Origin: Carbonactinospora thermoautotrophica
GTDB lineage: Bacteria; Actinomycetota; Actinomycetes; Streptomycetales; Carbonactinosporaceae
Direction: 5' to 3'
Assembly: GCF_001543895.1 (NCBI RefSeq)
Contig: NZ_JYIJ01000019.1
Coordinates: forward strand, 1,054,001 to 1,118,000
Length of the DNA: 64,000 bases
Below are positions 32,268-41,893 of this stretch, one piece after another (within the stretch, counting starts at the first letter, position 1; each line of letters begins with the position of its first letter). Position numbers and translations under genes: made by a program. The notes below the pieces were generated by a model. It saw nothing but the letters and a program-made list of their open reading frames with translations. It did not search any database and was not told the DNA's origin.

Positions 32268-33584
32268 GTGAGCAGCCACGCTCCGCATGTGATCCGGTCG
32301 GTGCGCCGTCGTCCGATCCCGCGCCGGATCGCGACCCTCAGCGTCCACACGTCCCCCCTGCACCAGCCTGGCACCGGCGACGCTGGCGGCATGAACGTCT
32401 ACATCGTCGAGCTGTCCAAGCGGCTGGCCGCGCTCGGCATCGAGGTGGAGATCTTCACCCGGGCGACCAGCAGCGACCTGCCGCCGGTGGTGGAGATAGA
32501 GCCGGGCGTGCTGGTGCGGCACGTGACCGCGGGGCCGTTCGAGGGGTTGGCCAAGGAGGACCTGCCGTCGCAGCTTTGCGCGTTCACCACCGGCGTGCTG
32601 CGCGTGGAGGCGATGCACGAGCCCGGGTACTACGACCTGGTCCACTCCCACTACTGGCTGTCCGGGCAGGTCGGCTGGCTCGCCAAGGAACGCTGGGGCG
32701 TGCCGCTGGTGCACTCCATGCACACCCTGGCGAAGGTCAAGAACGCCGCGCTCGCCCACGGCGACCGTCCCGAGCCCGCTGCCCGGGTGATCGGGGAGAC
32801 CCAGGTCGTGGAGGCGGCCGAGCGGCTGGTCGCGAACACCCAGGAGGAGGCCGGCCAGCTCATCTCCCTGTACGGCGCGGACCCCGCCCGGGTGGCGGTC
32901 GTGAACCCCGGCGTCAACCTGGACCTGTTCTCGCCCGGCGACAAGCGCGCGGCCCGGCGGCGGCTCGGCCTGCCGGAGGACGCGGAGGTGCTGCTGTTCG
33001 TCGGCCGCATCCAGCCGCTCAAAGCGCCTGACGTGCTGCTCCACGCCGCGGCGCGGCTGCTCGCCGACGAGCCCGGGCTGCGCACCCGGCTCGTCGTCGC
33101 CGTGGTCGGCGGACCGTCCGGGTCGGGCCTGGAGGAGCCCGAGCACCTGCAACACCTGGCCCGGACGCTGCAGATCGAGGACGTCGTCCGGTTCCACAAG
33201 CCGGTCCCGCAGGGGGACCTGGTCGACTGGTACCGTGCCGCCAGCATCACCGTCGTCCCCTCGTACAACGAGTCGTTCGGCCTGGTCGCCATCGAGGCCC
33301 AGGCGTGCGGCACCCCGGTGGTGGCGGCCGCGGTCGGGGGGCTGCGCACCGCGGTGCGCGACGGCCTCTCCGGGGTGCTCGTAGACGGGCACGACCCGGA
33401 CGACTACGCGCGCGTGCTGGGCTGGCTCGTCCGGGATACCGAGGCGCGCGCACGGTACGGCGCGGCCGCTGTCGAGCACGCGCGACAGTTCGGCTGGTCG
33501 GTGACGGCGGCGAACATGCTGGACGTGTACGCGGGCGCGACCGCCGAGCTGCTGGAGGGCAGCCAGCTCGTCGTCGGGCAGTGA
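32268..33584 (+). CDS. mshA: D-inositol-3-phosphate glycosyltransferase MshA
   Basis: A 438-residue GT4 glycosyltransferase that transfers GlcNAc from UDP-GlcNAc to 1-L-myo-inositol-1-phosphate, the first step of mycothiol synthesis. Diagnostic pieces: [58 protein letters not shown] and [19 protein letters not shown] with the catalytic E-x7-E. The GTG at 32268 is chosen over the earlier start because AGGGAG is eight bases ahead. It is followed by ybjN after 72 bases. With mshD at the window edge, mycothiol synthesis is represented twice. Confidence 0.95.
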   Translation: MSSHAPHVIRSVRRRPIPRRIATLSVHTSPLHQPGTGDAGGMNVYIVELSKRLAALGIEVEIFTRATSSDLPPVVEIEPGVLVRHVTAGPFEGLAKEDLPSQLCAFTTGVLRVEAMHEPGYYDLVHSHYWLSGQVGWLAKERWGVPLVHSMHTLAKVKNAALAHGDRPEPAARVIGETQVVEAAERLVANTQEEAGQLISLYGADPARVAVVNPGVNLDLFSPGDKRAARRRLGLPEDAEVLLFVGRIQPLKAPDVLLHAAARLLADEPGLRTRLVVAVVGGPSGSGLEEPEHLQHLARTLQIEDVVRFHKPVPQGDLVDWYRAASITVVPSYNESFGLVAIEAQACGTPVVAAAVGGLRTAVRDGLSGVLVDGHDPDDYARVLGWLVRDTEARARYGAAAVEHARQFGWSVTAANMLDVYAGATAELLEGSQLVVGQ

Positions 33585-33656
33585 CCCAGGGCAAGTGAGC
33601 GGGCGAACCGTCGGCGGCGAATACGCTCGCGGCGTCGACAGGCGCGAGGAGGAGAC

Positions 33657-34160
33657 GTGAGCGACGACGCCGAGAAGGCATGTGAGGTGGTGCGCGGCGT
33701 CCTGCGGGAGTCCGAGCTGACGTGGGAGGAGCCGCGGCCCGGCACGTTCGTGGTGACCCTGCCCGGGGAGCACAAGCTGTCCACGACCTGCTCGCTCGTG
33801 GTCGGTGACCACAGCCTGTCGGTCAACGCGTTCGTGCTGCGCCGCCCGGAGGAGAACCACGAGGCCGTATACCGCTGGCTGCTGGAGCGCAACGCCCGCA
33901 TGTACGGGGTGGCGTTCGCTCTCGACCAGCTCGGCGACGTGTACCTGGTGGGCCGGATCGGCCTGCACGCGGTCACGCCCGAGGAGGTGGACCGGCTGCT
34001 CGGCGGGGTGCTGGAGCACGCTGACTCCAGCTTCAACAAGCTGCTCGAGCTGGGGTACGGCACGGCGATCCGCCGCGAGTGGGAGTGGCGGGTCAAGCGG
34101 GGGGAGTCGCTGGCGAACCTCCAGGCCTTCGCGCACTTCGCCGATCCCGACCGGCGCTGA
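33657..34160 (+). CDS. YbjN-domain protein
   Basis: A 167-residue YbjN-family protein with the typical fold of type III secretion chaperone-like proteins. Identifiable segments are LREYRW-like EAVYRWLLERNARMYGVAF and the start of the C-terminal helices TPEEVDRLLGGVLEHAD. Its role in actinobacteria is unknown, but it lies between mshA and phosphoglycerate mutase in many genomes. GAGGAGGAG precedes the GTG start at 33657. It is probably co-transcribed with mshA. Confidence 0.8.
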   Translation: MSDDAEKACEVVRGVLRESELTWEEPRPGTFVVTLPGEHKLSTTCSLVVGDHSLSVNAFVLRRPEENHEAVYRWLLERNARMYGVAFALDQLGDVYLVGRIGLHAVTPEEVDRLLGGVLEHADSSFNKLLELGYGTAIRREWEWRVKRGESLANLQAFAHFADPDRR

Positions 34161-34431
34161 CGGCGCCCTTCCCGGGCCGCCGGGGAGCGGCCGGTCGCGG
34201 CGCCCGCTCCGCTTGACCTGGACGGCTGCCCTGGGCCGGGAACCGGCCTCGGGACGACCCCGGGCACGAGGTCCCCGGTTCACCACCCGGGTGGAAGACC
34301 GAGGCCCCGCACTGGGGGCGCGGGGCCTCGTGTCGGCTCCGGGACATGATCCCGTTTCGATGCTATAGATAGCAGGCTTTCCCGCGATATCGGGCCTCCC
34401 CGGATTCGTGATCTCGCGTACCCCCGGCGGT

Positions 34432-34478
34432 GGCCCACCTGCCCCTCGGCCGCCTGCTGGCCGAGGGGCAGGTGGGCC
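34432..34478. terminator. Strong hairpin before gpmA
   Basis: Perfect 20-bp stem (34432-34451 with 34459-34478). It is too far from the ybjN stop to be its first terminator, since the 34300-34330 hairpin comes earlier. Confidence 0.7.
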
Positions 34479-34593
34479 GGGGCGCAGGCGACCTCGTGCA
34501 TCGACCCTGGTGAGGGGCGTTCCGGGAGTCACCTGGTCGGTGCGACAGGTCCACCAGTCGGACCGCGACTCGGCCTTGCCGCGCGACCCCGGT

Positions 34594-34599
34594 TAGGCT
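34594..34599 (+). promoter_or_regulatory. Putative -10 element of gpmA, leaderless start
   Basis: TAGGCT ends seven bases before the ATG at 34607. There is no ribosome site. Confidence 0.45.
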
Positions 34600-34606
34600 C
34601 CCAGAC

Positions 34607-35365
34607 ATGGCGCACACCCCCTACAGGCTGGTGCTGCTCCGCCACGGCGAGAGCGAATGGAACGCGAAGAACCTGTTCACCGGTTGGGTCGACGTGGACC
34701 TGACCGAGACGGGCGAGAAGGAGGCCAGGCGTGGCGGCGAGCTCTTGCGCGAACACGACCTGCTGCCCGATGTCACCCACACATCCCTGCTGCGCCGGGC
34801 GATCCGCACCGCGCAGATCGCGCTGGACGTGGCCGACCGGCTGTGGATCCCGGTCCGCCGGTCCTGGCGGCTGAACGAGCGGCACTACGGCGCGCTCCAG
34901 GGCAAGAACAAGGCGCAGATCCGCGAGCGGTACGGCGAGGAGCAGTTCATGCTGTGGCGGCGCTCGTACGACGTGCCGCCGCCGCCCATCGAGGACGACG
35001 ACGAGTACTCGCAGGCGCACGACCCGCGGTACGCCGCGCTGCCGCCAGAGCTCCTGCCGCGCACCGAGTGCTTGAAGGACGTCGTCGCACGGATGCTCCC
35101 GTACTGGTACGACGCGATCGTCCCGGACCTGCTGGACGGCCGGACCGTGCTGGTCGCCGCGCACGGCAACTCGCTGCGCGCGCTGGTCAAGCATCTCGAC
35201 GGGATCTCCGACGAGGCCATCGCCAAGCTCAACATCCCGACCGGCATCCCGCTGCTGTACGAGCTGGACGAGAACCTGCGGCCGGTCGAGCGGGGCGGGC
35301 GGTACCTCGACCCGGAGGCCGCGGCCGCGGCCATCGAGGCGGTCGCCAACCAGGGGCGCAAGTAG
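34607..35365 (+). CDS. gpmA: 2,3-bisphosphoglycerate-dependent phosphoglycerate mutase
   Basis: A 252-residue glycolytic enzyme that interconverts 3- and 2-phosphoglycerate. The phosphohistidine motif LRHGESEWN and the second-histidine region [19 protein letters not shown] are both present, along with [16 protein letters not shown]. The length is normal. It starts at ATG 34607 with a -10-like TAGGCT seven bases before and is probably leaderless. It matches the Streptomyces order mshA-ybjN-gpm. Confidence 0.95.
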   Translation: MAHTPYRLVLLRHGESEWNAKNLFTGWVDVDLTETGEKEARRGGELLREHDLLPDVTHTSLLRRAIRTAQIALDVADRLWIPVRRSWRLNERHYGALQGKNKAQIRERYGEEQFMLWRRSYDVPPPPIEDDDEYSQAHDPRYAALPPELLPRTECLKDVVARMLPYWYDAIVPDLLDGRTVLVAAHGNSLRALVKHLDGISDEAIAKLNIPTGIPLLYELDENLRPVERGGRYLDPEAAAAAIEAVANQGRK

Positions 35366-35515
35366 CCGTCCCCCCGCCGCGCCCCGGCCGGTAGTGCCTG
35401 ACGTCCCCGCCTAGCGACCGTACGGGCGGCGCCTGCGGTATCAACCTGCTGTATCAGGAGCCACCCGGACCGGATCAGTTGGCCAGGCGTTGCGGTAGGA
35501 CGGTTCAGCGAGTAC

Positions 35516-37045
35516 ATGGGGGGTGTGATGACAGGCACGCCGCAGGGCCGGCGGTTGCTCGCCGGGCGGTACGAGCTGCACGCCGAGCTCGGGCGCGGCG
35601 GCATGGGCGTGGTGTGGCGGGGCGTGGACACCCAGCTCGGCCGTGAGGTCGCCGTCAAGGAGCTGCGGCTCGGCATGGAGCTCGACGAGGCGGAGTTGCG
35701 CTCGCGGTGGGAGCGGATGATGCGCGAGGCCCGCAGCGCCGCCCGTGTCAACCACCCCAACGTCATCCGCGTCTACGACGTGGTGGTGGAGGACGGCCTG
35801 CCGTGGATCGTCATGGAGTATGTCGAGGGCCGGTCGCTCAGCGACGTCATCGCCGACTCCGGGCCGCTGCCGCCCGAGCGTGTCGCCGCCGTGGGCATCG
35901 CCGTCCTCGACGCCCTCACCGCCGCCCACCGTGCCGGCATCCTGCACCGGGACGTCAAGCCGTCCAACGTGCTGCTCACCGGCGACGGCCGGGTCGTGCT
36001 GACCGACTTCGGGATCGCGCGGCTGGAGGGCGACCGCACCCTGACCGCCACCGGGGCGGTGCTCGGCTCGCCCGCGTACATGGCGCCCGAGCGGGCCCAG
36101 GGCCAGCACCCCGGCCCCGAGTCCGACCTGTGGGCGCTCGGCGCCACCCTGTACACGGCGGTCGAGGGCCGGGCGCCCTTCGAGCGTGACACCCCGCTCG
36201 CGGTCATGGCCGCGGTCGTGAGCGGGGAGCCCGACCCGTACGAGAAGGCCGGCCCGCTGCAGCCCGTGCTCGCCGCGCTGCTCCAGCCGGAGCCGGCGGC
36301 CCGCCCGAGCCATGAGGAGGCACGCCGCATGCTGCGCGCGGTGTGCGACGCCCGACCCGTCGCCGTGCCGCGCGCCGTGCCCCCGGCCACGCCGGCGGTC
36401 CGGCCGCCGCGCACGCCGGCAGCCGGACCGACCCTCCTCGCCCTGCCGGTCGAGCCCGTTCCGCGTCGTCGGGTCGGGCTGGCCTTGCTGGGCGCCGCGC
36501 TGGCCGTGGCCGGGATCGGCGCGTACGCCAGCGGCGTGCTGCGTCTCAGCGGCCAGCCGGCCGGCGCGGCACCCTCACCCAGCCGGGGCGCCCAGGACAC
36601 CGGGTCGGTCGAGTACCGGCCATACCGCGACCGCGCCGGGTTCGCGCTCAAGCTGCCCGTGGGTTGGCAGCGGACCTCCTCGGGCACGCGGCAGATCGAT
36701 TTCATCGACCCGACCAATACCCACCTGCTGCGGGTCGGCTGGAGCCGCCATCCCGGCGCGAACCTGGTCCAGGACCGCAGGAACCTCGAACGCAAGACCT
36801 ACGGGGACCGTCCCGACTACGACCGGATCACGCTGCGGAAGACCCGGCTGCGCGACTGGGAGGCGGCTGAGTGGGAGTTCACCTTCCGCGACAGCCGGGG
36901 CCGGCTCCGGCACGCGTACAACATCGCGTTCCTCGTCCATGACGACCTCGGGTACGCGATCCACTTCTCCACCCTGGAGGAGGACTGGGCCCGGATGAAG
37001 CCGGTGTGCCAGGCCGCGCTGGAGTCGTTCGAGCCGGCCGACTAG
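35516..37045 (+). CDS. Receptor-type Ser/Thr protein kinase
   Basis: A 509-residue Hanks-type kinase. The kinase domain (about 16-280) has LGRGGMGVVWRG, the catalytic lysine in VAVKEL, the loop HRDVKPSNVLL and DFGIARLEG with SPAYMAPER. A proline-rich linker leads to one membrane helix near residues 323-342, and then an outside domain of about 165 residues with no PASTA repeats. The outside part begins YRDRAGFALKLPVGWQ and may sense a ligand. ATG 35516 is taken as the start, with an in-frame ATG at 35528 as the alternative; the latter has a GGGGGT ahead. Confidence 0.85.
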   Translation: MGGVMTGTPQGRRLLAGRYELHAELGRGGMGVVWRGVDTQLGREVAVKELRLGMELDEAELRSRWERMMREARSAARVNHPNVIRVYDVVVEDGLPWIVMEYVEGRSLSDVIADSGPLPPERVAAVGIAVLDALTAAHRAGILHRDVKPSNVLLTGDGRVVLTDFGIARLEGDRTLTATGAVLGSPAYMAPERAQGQHPGPESDLWALGATLYTAVEGRAPFERDTPLAVMAAVVSGEPDPYEKAGPLQPVLAALLQPEPAARPSHEEARRMLRAVCDARPVAVPRAVPPATPAVRPPRTPAAGPTLLALPVEPVPRRRVGLALLGAALAVAGIGAYASGVLRLSGQPAGAAPSPSRGAQDTGSVEYRPYRDRAGFALKLPVGWQRTSSGTRQIDFIDPTNTHLLRVGWSRHPGANLVQDRRNLERKTYGDRPDYDRITLRKTRLRDWEAAEWEFTFRDSRGRLRHAYNIAFLVHDDLGYAIHFSTLEEDWARMKPVCQAALESFEPAD

Positions 37046-37155
37046 GAGCCCTCCTGGTTCCCCCAGGACCGCTTGGCGACGTCGCCCATGGGCACCTCGG
37101 GGGACCAGGTTCCCATCGACCCGACGTGCCCCGGCCGCGATGCCCGCGCGGGCCT

Positions 37156-37818
37156 TCAGACCGCTCCGGCCGCCGTGGCGTCGTACTCCCCGGTGACCAG
37201 GTACACCACCCGGCGGGCCACCGACACGGCATGGTCGGCGAACCGCTCGTAGTACCGGCCGCACAGCGTCACGTCCACGGCGGTCTCGATGCCGTGCGAC
37301 CAGTCCTTGGCCAGCATCAGCTGGAACAGCGTGCGGTGCAGCCGGTCCATCTCGTCGTCGTCGCGCTCCATCTGGATGGCGAGCTCGACGTCGCGCTCCT
37401 GGATCACCTGGCCCGCCTTGGCGGCCAGGTCCTGGGCCACGCGGCTCATCGCGCCGATCGTGTCGCGCAGCTCTTCCGGCACGACGCGGCTCGGGTACTT
37501 CAGGCGTGCCACCTTGGCCAAGTGCACGGCCAGGTCGCCCATGCGTTCCAGGTCGGCCGCCATGCGCAGGCCGGTCACGAGCGTGCGCAGGTCGGTGGCG
37601 ACCGGCTGTTGGCGGGCGATCAGGCCGATCGCGCGCTGGTCGAACTCGTGCTGCAGCCGGTTGACCGCGTCGTCCGCTGAGATCACGCTCTCGGCAAGGG
37701 GCAGGTCAGCCTGGAGCAGCGCCTGGGTCGCCTTGTCCATCGCCGTGCCCACGAACCGGGTCATCTCGACGAGACGCTCGGTGAGGGCGGTGAGCTCCTC
37801 CCGGAAGGCTTCGCGCAT
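37156..37818 (-). CDS. phoU: PhoU phosphate-signalling protein
   Basis: A 220-residue, all-helical PhoU with two three-helix repeats, each with the metal-binding pattern seen at AADLERMGDLAVHLAK and RYYERFADHAVSVARR. It dampens phosphate signalling between the Pst transporter and the PhoR/SenX3 kinase. The ATG at 37818 has GGAG six bases before it and begins MREAFREELTALTERL as in related proteins. It is divergent from the two-component genes next to it, exactly as in Streptomyces. Confidence 0.93.
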   Translation of the reverse strand: MREAFREELTALTERLVEMTRFVGTAMDKATQALLQADLPLAESVISADDAVNRLQHEFDQRAIGLIARQQPVATDLRTLVTGLRMAADLERMGDLAVHLAKVARLKYPSRVVPEELRDTIGAMSRVAQDLAAKAGQVIQERDVELAIQMERDDDEMDRLHRTLFQLMLAKDWSHGIETAVDVTLCGRYYERFADHAVSVARRVVYLVTGEYDATAAGAV

Positions 37819-38013
37819 GATCCGCTCCGTCAATAATTCGGGCCGAGCCGGCTAACTGTGCACGATCTCGGCGGATTGGGGCCTGTCCAGGGTAATACCC
37901 GCGCGGAAAGCGCCGTCCAGAGCGAGTAAACAAGCTCTGACGCCTTGATGAACTCTTGTCGCCCCGCGACGAGAAGCATCTGGTTTGTCCGATCGTCGTA
38001 CGCGCACCCGACT

Positions 38014-38019
38014 TACTCT
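38014..38019 (+). promoter_or_regulatory. Putative -10 element of senX3/phoR, leaderless start
   Basis: TACTCT ends six bases before the GTG at 38026. In the phoU-senX3 gap I do not see clear tandem PHO boxes. Confidence 0.35.
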
Positions 38020-38025
38020 GGACGC

Positions 38026-39213
38026 GTGGACGTGAGTGTCGCCAGTGGTCTGGCCGGGCTCGTCGGGTTCGTCACCGGCGCCCTGGCCGTGCTGGCGTTC
38101 CGGTGGAGCGAACGGGAGCGGGAAGCCGCCGTCCCCTCGCCCCCTGAGGACACGCTGGCCGCCCTGCCGCCGGGCGCGGCCGCCGTGCTGTCGGTGCTGC
38201 GCTCGTCCGCGGTCGTGCTCGACGACAGCGACCGGGTGGTCAAGGCCAGCGCGGCCGCCCACTCGTTCGGCATCGTCCGCGGCGATCGCCTCGTCGCCGA
38301 GGAACTGCTGCGGATAGCGCGCCAGGTGCGCCGGGACGGGGAGATCCGCCAGGAGGAGCTGGAGCTGCCACGCGGGCCGCTGGGTAAGGAGAAGCTCGCG
38401 GTGCACGCCCGGGTCGCGCCGCTCGGCTCGCGGTTCGTGCTCGTCCTCGTCGAGGACCACACCGAGGCCAAGCGGGTGGAGGCGATCCGGCGTGACTTCG
38501 TCGCGAACGTCAGCCACGAGCTGAAGACACCGATCGGCGCGCTGTCGCTGCTGGCCGAGGCGGTCCTCGGCGCGTCCGACGACCCGGAGGCGGTGCGGCG
38601 CTTCGCCGGGCGCATGCTCGACGAGGCGGCCCGGCTTTCCAGCCTCGTCCAGGAGATCATCGACCTGTCCCGGCTCCAGGGCGACGATCCGCTGCGCCAC
38701 GCGTCCCCGGTCAGCATCGACGACGTCGTCGCCGAGGCCGTGGACCGCTCGCGGGCGCTCGCCCAGGCCAAGTGCATCGAGCTGGTCAGCGGCGGCGAGG
38801 AGGGCCTGCGCGTGCTGGGCGACGAGAACCAGCTCGCGATGGCGCTCGGCAACCTCGTCGAGAACGCCGTCACCTACTCGCCCGAGCACACCCGGGTCGC
38901 GATCGGCGTGCGCCGGGTCGGCGACCTCGTCGAGATCTCCGTCACCGACCAGGGCATCGGAATCCCGGAAACCGAACTGCAGCGGATCTTCGAGCGCTTC
39001 TACCGGGTCGACAAGGCCCGGTCCCGGTCAACCGGGGGCACCGGGCTCGGCCTGTCCATCGTCAAGCACGTCGCCGCCAACCACGGCGGCGAGGTTTCCG
39101 TCTGGAGCGTGGAGGGGCAAGGCTCCACGTTCACGCTCCGGCTCCCTCTCGTCGCAACATCTGCCGCACCCGCTGAAAGCACCAAGACATCCGCTCGGGA
39201 GGCGACCCCGTGA
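38026..39213 (+). CDS. senX3: SenX3/PhoR-type sensor histidine kinase
   Basis: A 395-residue sensor kinase with one or two N-terminal membrane segments (about 5-25), a PAS-like region, and the transmitter: H-box FVANVSHELKTPIGAL, N-box LGNLVENAVTYS, G1 VTDQGIGIPE and G2 GGTGLGLSIVKHV. It probably senses phosphate through PhoU/Pst and phosphorylates the regulator next to it. The GTG at 38026 is chosen because the membrane segment starts there. The stop overlaps the regulator start (GTGA). Confidence 0.92.
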   Translation: MDVSVASGLAGLVGFVTGALAVLAFRWSEREREAAVPSPPEDTLAALPPGAAAVLSVLRSSAVVLDDSDRVVKASAAAHSFGIVRGDRLVAEELLRIARQVRRDGEIRQEELELPRGPLGKEKLAVHARVAPLGSRFVLVLVEDHTEAKRVEAIRRDFVANVSHELKTPIGALSLLAEAVLGASDDPEAVRRFAGRMLDEAARLSSLVQEIIDLSRLQGDDPLRHASPVSIDDVVAEAVDRSRALAQAKCIELVSGGEEGLRVLGDENQLAMALGNLVENAVTYSPEHTRVAIGVRRVGDLVEISVTDQGIGIPETELQRIFERFYRVDKARSRSTGGTGLGLSIVKHVAANHGGEVSVWSVEGQGSTFTLRLPLVATSAAPAESTKTSAREATP

Positions 39214-39890
39214 CTCGCGTACTCGTGGTCGAAGACGAGGAATCCTTCAGCGACGCGCTCTCGTACATGCTCCGCAAGGAGGGGTTCGAGGTGGCCGTCG
39301 CCACGAGCGGACCGGCCGCGCTGAAGGAGTTCGACCGCAGCGGGGCCGACCTCGTGCTGCTCGACCTGATGCTCCCCGGCCTGCCCGGCACTGAGGTGTG
39401 CCGCCAGCTGCGCGCCAAGTCCAGCGTGCCGGTGATCATGCTGACCGCCAAGGACAGCGAGATCGACAAGGTGGTCGGCCTGGAACTCGGCGCGGACGAC
39501 TACGTGACCAAGCCGTTCTCGTCCCGCGAGCTGGTCGCGCGCATCCGCGCGGTGCTGCGCCGCCGGTCCGAACCGGAGGACCTCACGCCGTCGGTCCTGG
39601 AGGCGGGTCCGGTACGCATGGACGTCGAACGCCACACGGTCAGCGTCAACGGCGAGCCGATCCAGCTGCCGCTCAAGGAGTTCGAGCTGCTGGAGATGCT
39701 GCTGCGCAACGCCGGGCGCGTGCTCACCCGGATGCAGCTCATCGACCGGATCTGGGGGGCGGACTACGTCGGCGACACCAAGACGTTGGACGTGCACGTG
39801 AAGCGGCTGCGTTCCAAGATCGAGCCCAATCCCAGCTCGCCGCGCCACATCGTCACGGTCCGTGGCCTGGGCTACAAGTTCGAGCCGTAA
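39210..39890 (+). CDS. regX3: RegX3/PhoP-type response regulator
   Basis: A 226-residue OmpR-family regulator. The receiver has acidic pocket VVEDEE, phospho-acceptor D in LLDLMLPG (about residue 52) and the lysine in VTKPFSSREL. The winged helix has LPLKEFELLEMLLRNAGRVL and TLDVHVKRLRSKIEP. Coupled to senX3 by GTGA. It is the phosphate-starvation regulator in this arrangement. A terminator follows 51 bases later. Confidence 0.93.
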   Translation: MTRVLVVEDEESFSDALSYMLRKEGFEVAVATSGPAALKEFDRSGADLVLLDLMLPGLPGTEVCRQLRAKSSVPVIMLTAKDSEIDKVVGLELGADDYVTKPFSSRELVARIRAVLRRRSEPEDLTPSVLEAGPVRMDVERHTVSVNGEPIQLPLKEFELLEMLLRNAGRVLTRMQLIDRIWGADYVGDTKTLDVHVKRLRSKIEPNPSSPRHIVTVRGLGYKFEP

Positions 39891-39941
39891 CCCACCCCGT
39901 GGCCGACGAGCCGCCGTCGAGAGCGGCGTCGGCGTACGCGC

Positions 39942-39972
39942 GAGGGTGCCGTGCCGATGGCACGGCACCCTC
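39942..39972 (+). terminator. Terminator of senX3-regX3
   Basis: 14-bp stem GAGGGTGCCGTGCC with GGCACGGCACCCTC and a three-base loop. Confidence 0.8.
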
Positions 39973-40016
39973 GGGTACGTCCGGGAAAGCCCGGCCCGCT
40001 GCCGGCTCGCCGTCGG

Positions 40017-40763
40017 CTAGCGAGCGGCCGGCGGCTGGGTGGCCGTCGGCTGGGTGGCCGTCGGCTGGGTGGCTCCGCCCTGGCCCGACTGGGCCGGGGT
40101 CTCGACCCCGCTGGCGGGCGACCGGCCCGGCGTGGGCTGGCCTGGGGTCGGTGTCGGCTGGGACGCCTCCCCGCCGGGGGTGATCGTCGCGTACGGGCCG
40201 ATCGGCTCGTACACCGGTACGTTCATCTTGAGGTCACCGGCGTTCTCGAACGACAGCGTGATCGCGAGCACCGAGCCCGGACGCACGTCACGCAGCCCGG
40301 TCAGGGTCACGGACGGCTGCTGCGGCTGGCCGATGAGAACCAGCCCGCCGCTGGGGATCGTGATCGCGCCGCCGCTGATCGTCGCCTGCCCGCCGTCGAC
40401 CTGCACGCGGTTGAGCTTGTCCGGCTTCCCGTTGTTGGAGATCGCCATCGTGAGCGCTGCGGTGTCCACGGCCGGTTCCACGGGCTGGGACTGCGGAGAG
40501 CTCGGCTTCGCCTCGCCCTGCTCGGCACCCGGGATCCCGGGAGCGGCCGGGTGCGCCGTGCCGGGTTCCCCGCCCGCCGTGCCGCCCGCGAGCACCACCG
40601 CGGCGTTGATGATCTTCAACGCGCCGAGTTCGGCGGCCGGGTTGTCCGGCTTGATGAAGCTGGTCTGTGCGTCAAAACCAGTTGCGCAGCCCGCGAGCGG
40701 AAGGCTCAGCGCGACGGCGATGACGGCGGCGAGGCCGCGTCGACGGCTGCGGCTGGGGGCCAC
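40017..40763 (-). CDS. Lipoprotein of unknown function with QPTAT repeats
   Basis: A 248-residue exported lipoprotein: the lipobox LAGC is at about residues 23-26 after a signal helix. The body has a beta-rich middle (MAISNNGKPDKLNRV, VTLTGLRDVRPGSVLAITL) resembling copper-chaperone-like lipoproteins of actinobacteria, but no Met/His metal motif is clear. The C-terminal 45 residues are Pro/Thr/Gln-rich, and the 18-bp unit TQPTA is repeated three times (about 40034-40075). The GTG start has AAGGAG seven bases before it. It is convergent with regX3. Confidence 0.75.
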   Translation of the reverse strand: MAPSRSRRRGLAAVIAVALSLPLAGCATGFDAQTSFIKPDNPAAELGALKIINAAVVLAGGTAGGEPGTAHPAAPGIPGAEQGEAKPSSPQSQPVEPAVDTAALTMAISNNGKPDKLNRVQVDGGQATISGGAITIPSGGLVLIGQPQQPSVTLTGLRDVRPGSVLAITLSFENAGDLKMNVPVYEPIGPYATITPGGEASQPTPTPGQPTPGRSPASGVETPAQSGQGGATQPTATQPTATQPPAAR

Positions 40764-40910
40764 GGCTTCTCCTTCGTGCTGACGTGAACGTCGGTATTGG
40801 TTAGACCGACCTCACAGGGTACAGACCTGGCCATCGCCCCCGGTGAACCAGGTGCGGCCCGCGGGCCGCACCTGGTGGGTGTCCGGGCGGGAGCGGCGCC
40901 GGGCCGGGGC

Positions 40911-41666
40911 TCACGGGCTGCCGGCCGGAGCCGGACCCAGGGCCGTGGCTCCGGGGTTGGGCAGGCGGGCGAGCAGGGGCTCGATGCGCAGCCCCGGTGG
41001 GATGTCCCGGAGCACCGAGCCGATCACGCCGTCGCTGTGCACGAGCACGAGCGTGATCCCCCGGGCGGCGGTCGACGCGGTGAGCACGCCCTCGGTGTCG
41101 ATCACGACCCCGGCGGTGCCGTTGCCCACCCGGTGAACCAGCTGCGTCAGCTCCGGCTCCTGGGAGCTGCGGCCCACCACGTACATCGTCAGGCGGTACG
41201 CCTGCGCCTGGTCGAACACCTCGTTCAGCAGCGTCTCGCACGCGCACCCAGGGGGAACGATGGCGAGCACGGCCGGGCGGAGGTCACGGGCGGGGCGGAC
41301 GTCGCCGCGCACCTTGACATCGACCGCGGGCAGCAGGCCACCCTGCTGCCCGGCCGGGGTCTGGTCGCCGCGGGCGAGGGGACCGCGGGACGAGGGCGGC
41401 GAGGCGGTCGGCCCGATCAGCGCCATCATGCTGCCGACGAAGCCGACCAGGAGAAGCACCAGCACGAACAGGGGGGCGGACAGTCCGGCGCGGTGCCAGC
41501 GGTGGACGAGCAGGAACCGGCGTAGTCGCTCGCGGCGTTGCTCGCGGCGGTACGCGCGGACCTCGTCGTCCAGTTCGCGAAGATCATCCGGGATGACGAA
41601 GTCGAAGGCGGCCAGGTCGTCGTCGCGCCCGTCTTCCCGGTCACGGCCATCGTCGGGGACGCCCAT
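40911..41666 (-). CDS. Single-pass membrane protein with thioredoxin-like outside domain
   Basis: A 251-residue protein. The N-terminal 65 residues are acidic then basic, one membrane helix is at about 66-86, and the outside region starts after a proline/serine linker. The motif PPGCACETLLNEVFDQA has two cysteines (CxC) and sits where thioredoxin-like proteins have their active site; VYVVGRS-like segments follow. A redox function is possible but not proven. GGGGGTG lies upstream of ATG 41666. It precedes the lipoprotein gene on the same strand. Confidence 0.65.
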   Translation of the reverse strand: MGVPDDGRDREDGRDDDLAAFDFVIPDDLRELDDEVRAYRREQRRERLRRFLLVHRWHRAGLSAPLFVLVLLLVGFVGSMMALIGPTASPPSSRGPLARGDQTPAGQQGGLLPAVDVKVRGDVRPARDLRPAVLAIVPPGCACETLLNEVFDQAQAYRLTMYVVGRSSQEPELTQLVHRVGNGTAGVVIDTEGVLTASTAARGITLVLVHSDGVIGSVLRDIPPGLRIEPLLARLPNPGATALGPAPAGSP

Positions 41667-41836
41667 CTATCGCACCCCCTTACTCTCGGCGAGGCCCAGG
41701 ATGCGCGCCCACGCATCCCACATCAGCCAGTATCCGCCACTTTCACCCTATCCGGCAGGGCTGACAGCAGACTTGCGCAAGCACGCCAAACACCTTTTGT
41801 CAATCCCCCTCACTGCTCTGACCTGCGAAAACGCTA

Positions 41837-41865
41837 TTTTGGGCGTAGGCCCCTCGTGTTACCCT
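41837..41865 (+). promoter_or_regulatory. Putative promoter of carD
   Basis: TTTTGG (41837-41842) and TACCCT (41860-41865) are 17 bp apart in an AT-richer region. An alternative -10 is TAGATA (41865-41870). Confidence 0.4.
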
Positions 41866-41893
41866 AGATAACGACGGAAGGGGTACCTGTCAC

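Larger units (their letters stand above)
34161..34606. other. Intergenic region with two large hairpins
   Basis: No gene is seen in 446 bases. A hairpin at 34300-34330 (11-bp stem) and a second at 34432-34478 (perfect 20-bp stem, seven-base loop) are both terminator-like. Between them is a short AT-richer stretch around 34360-34375. A -10-like TAGGCT at 34594 leads into gpmA. Confidence 0.6.
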
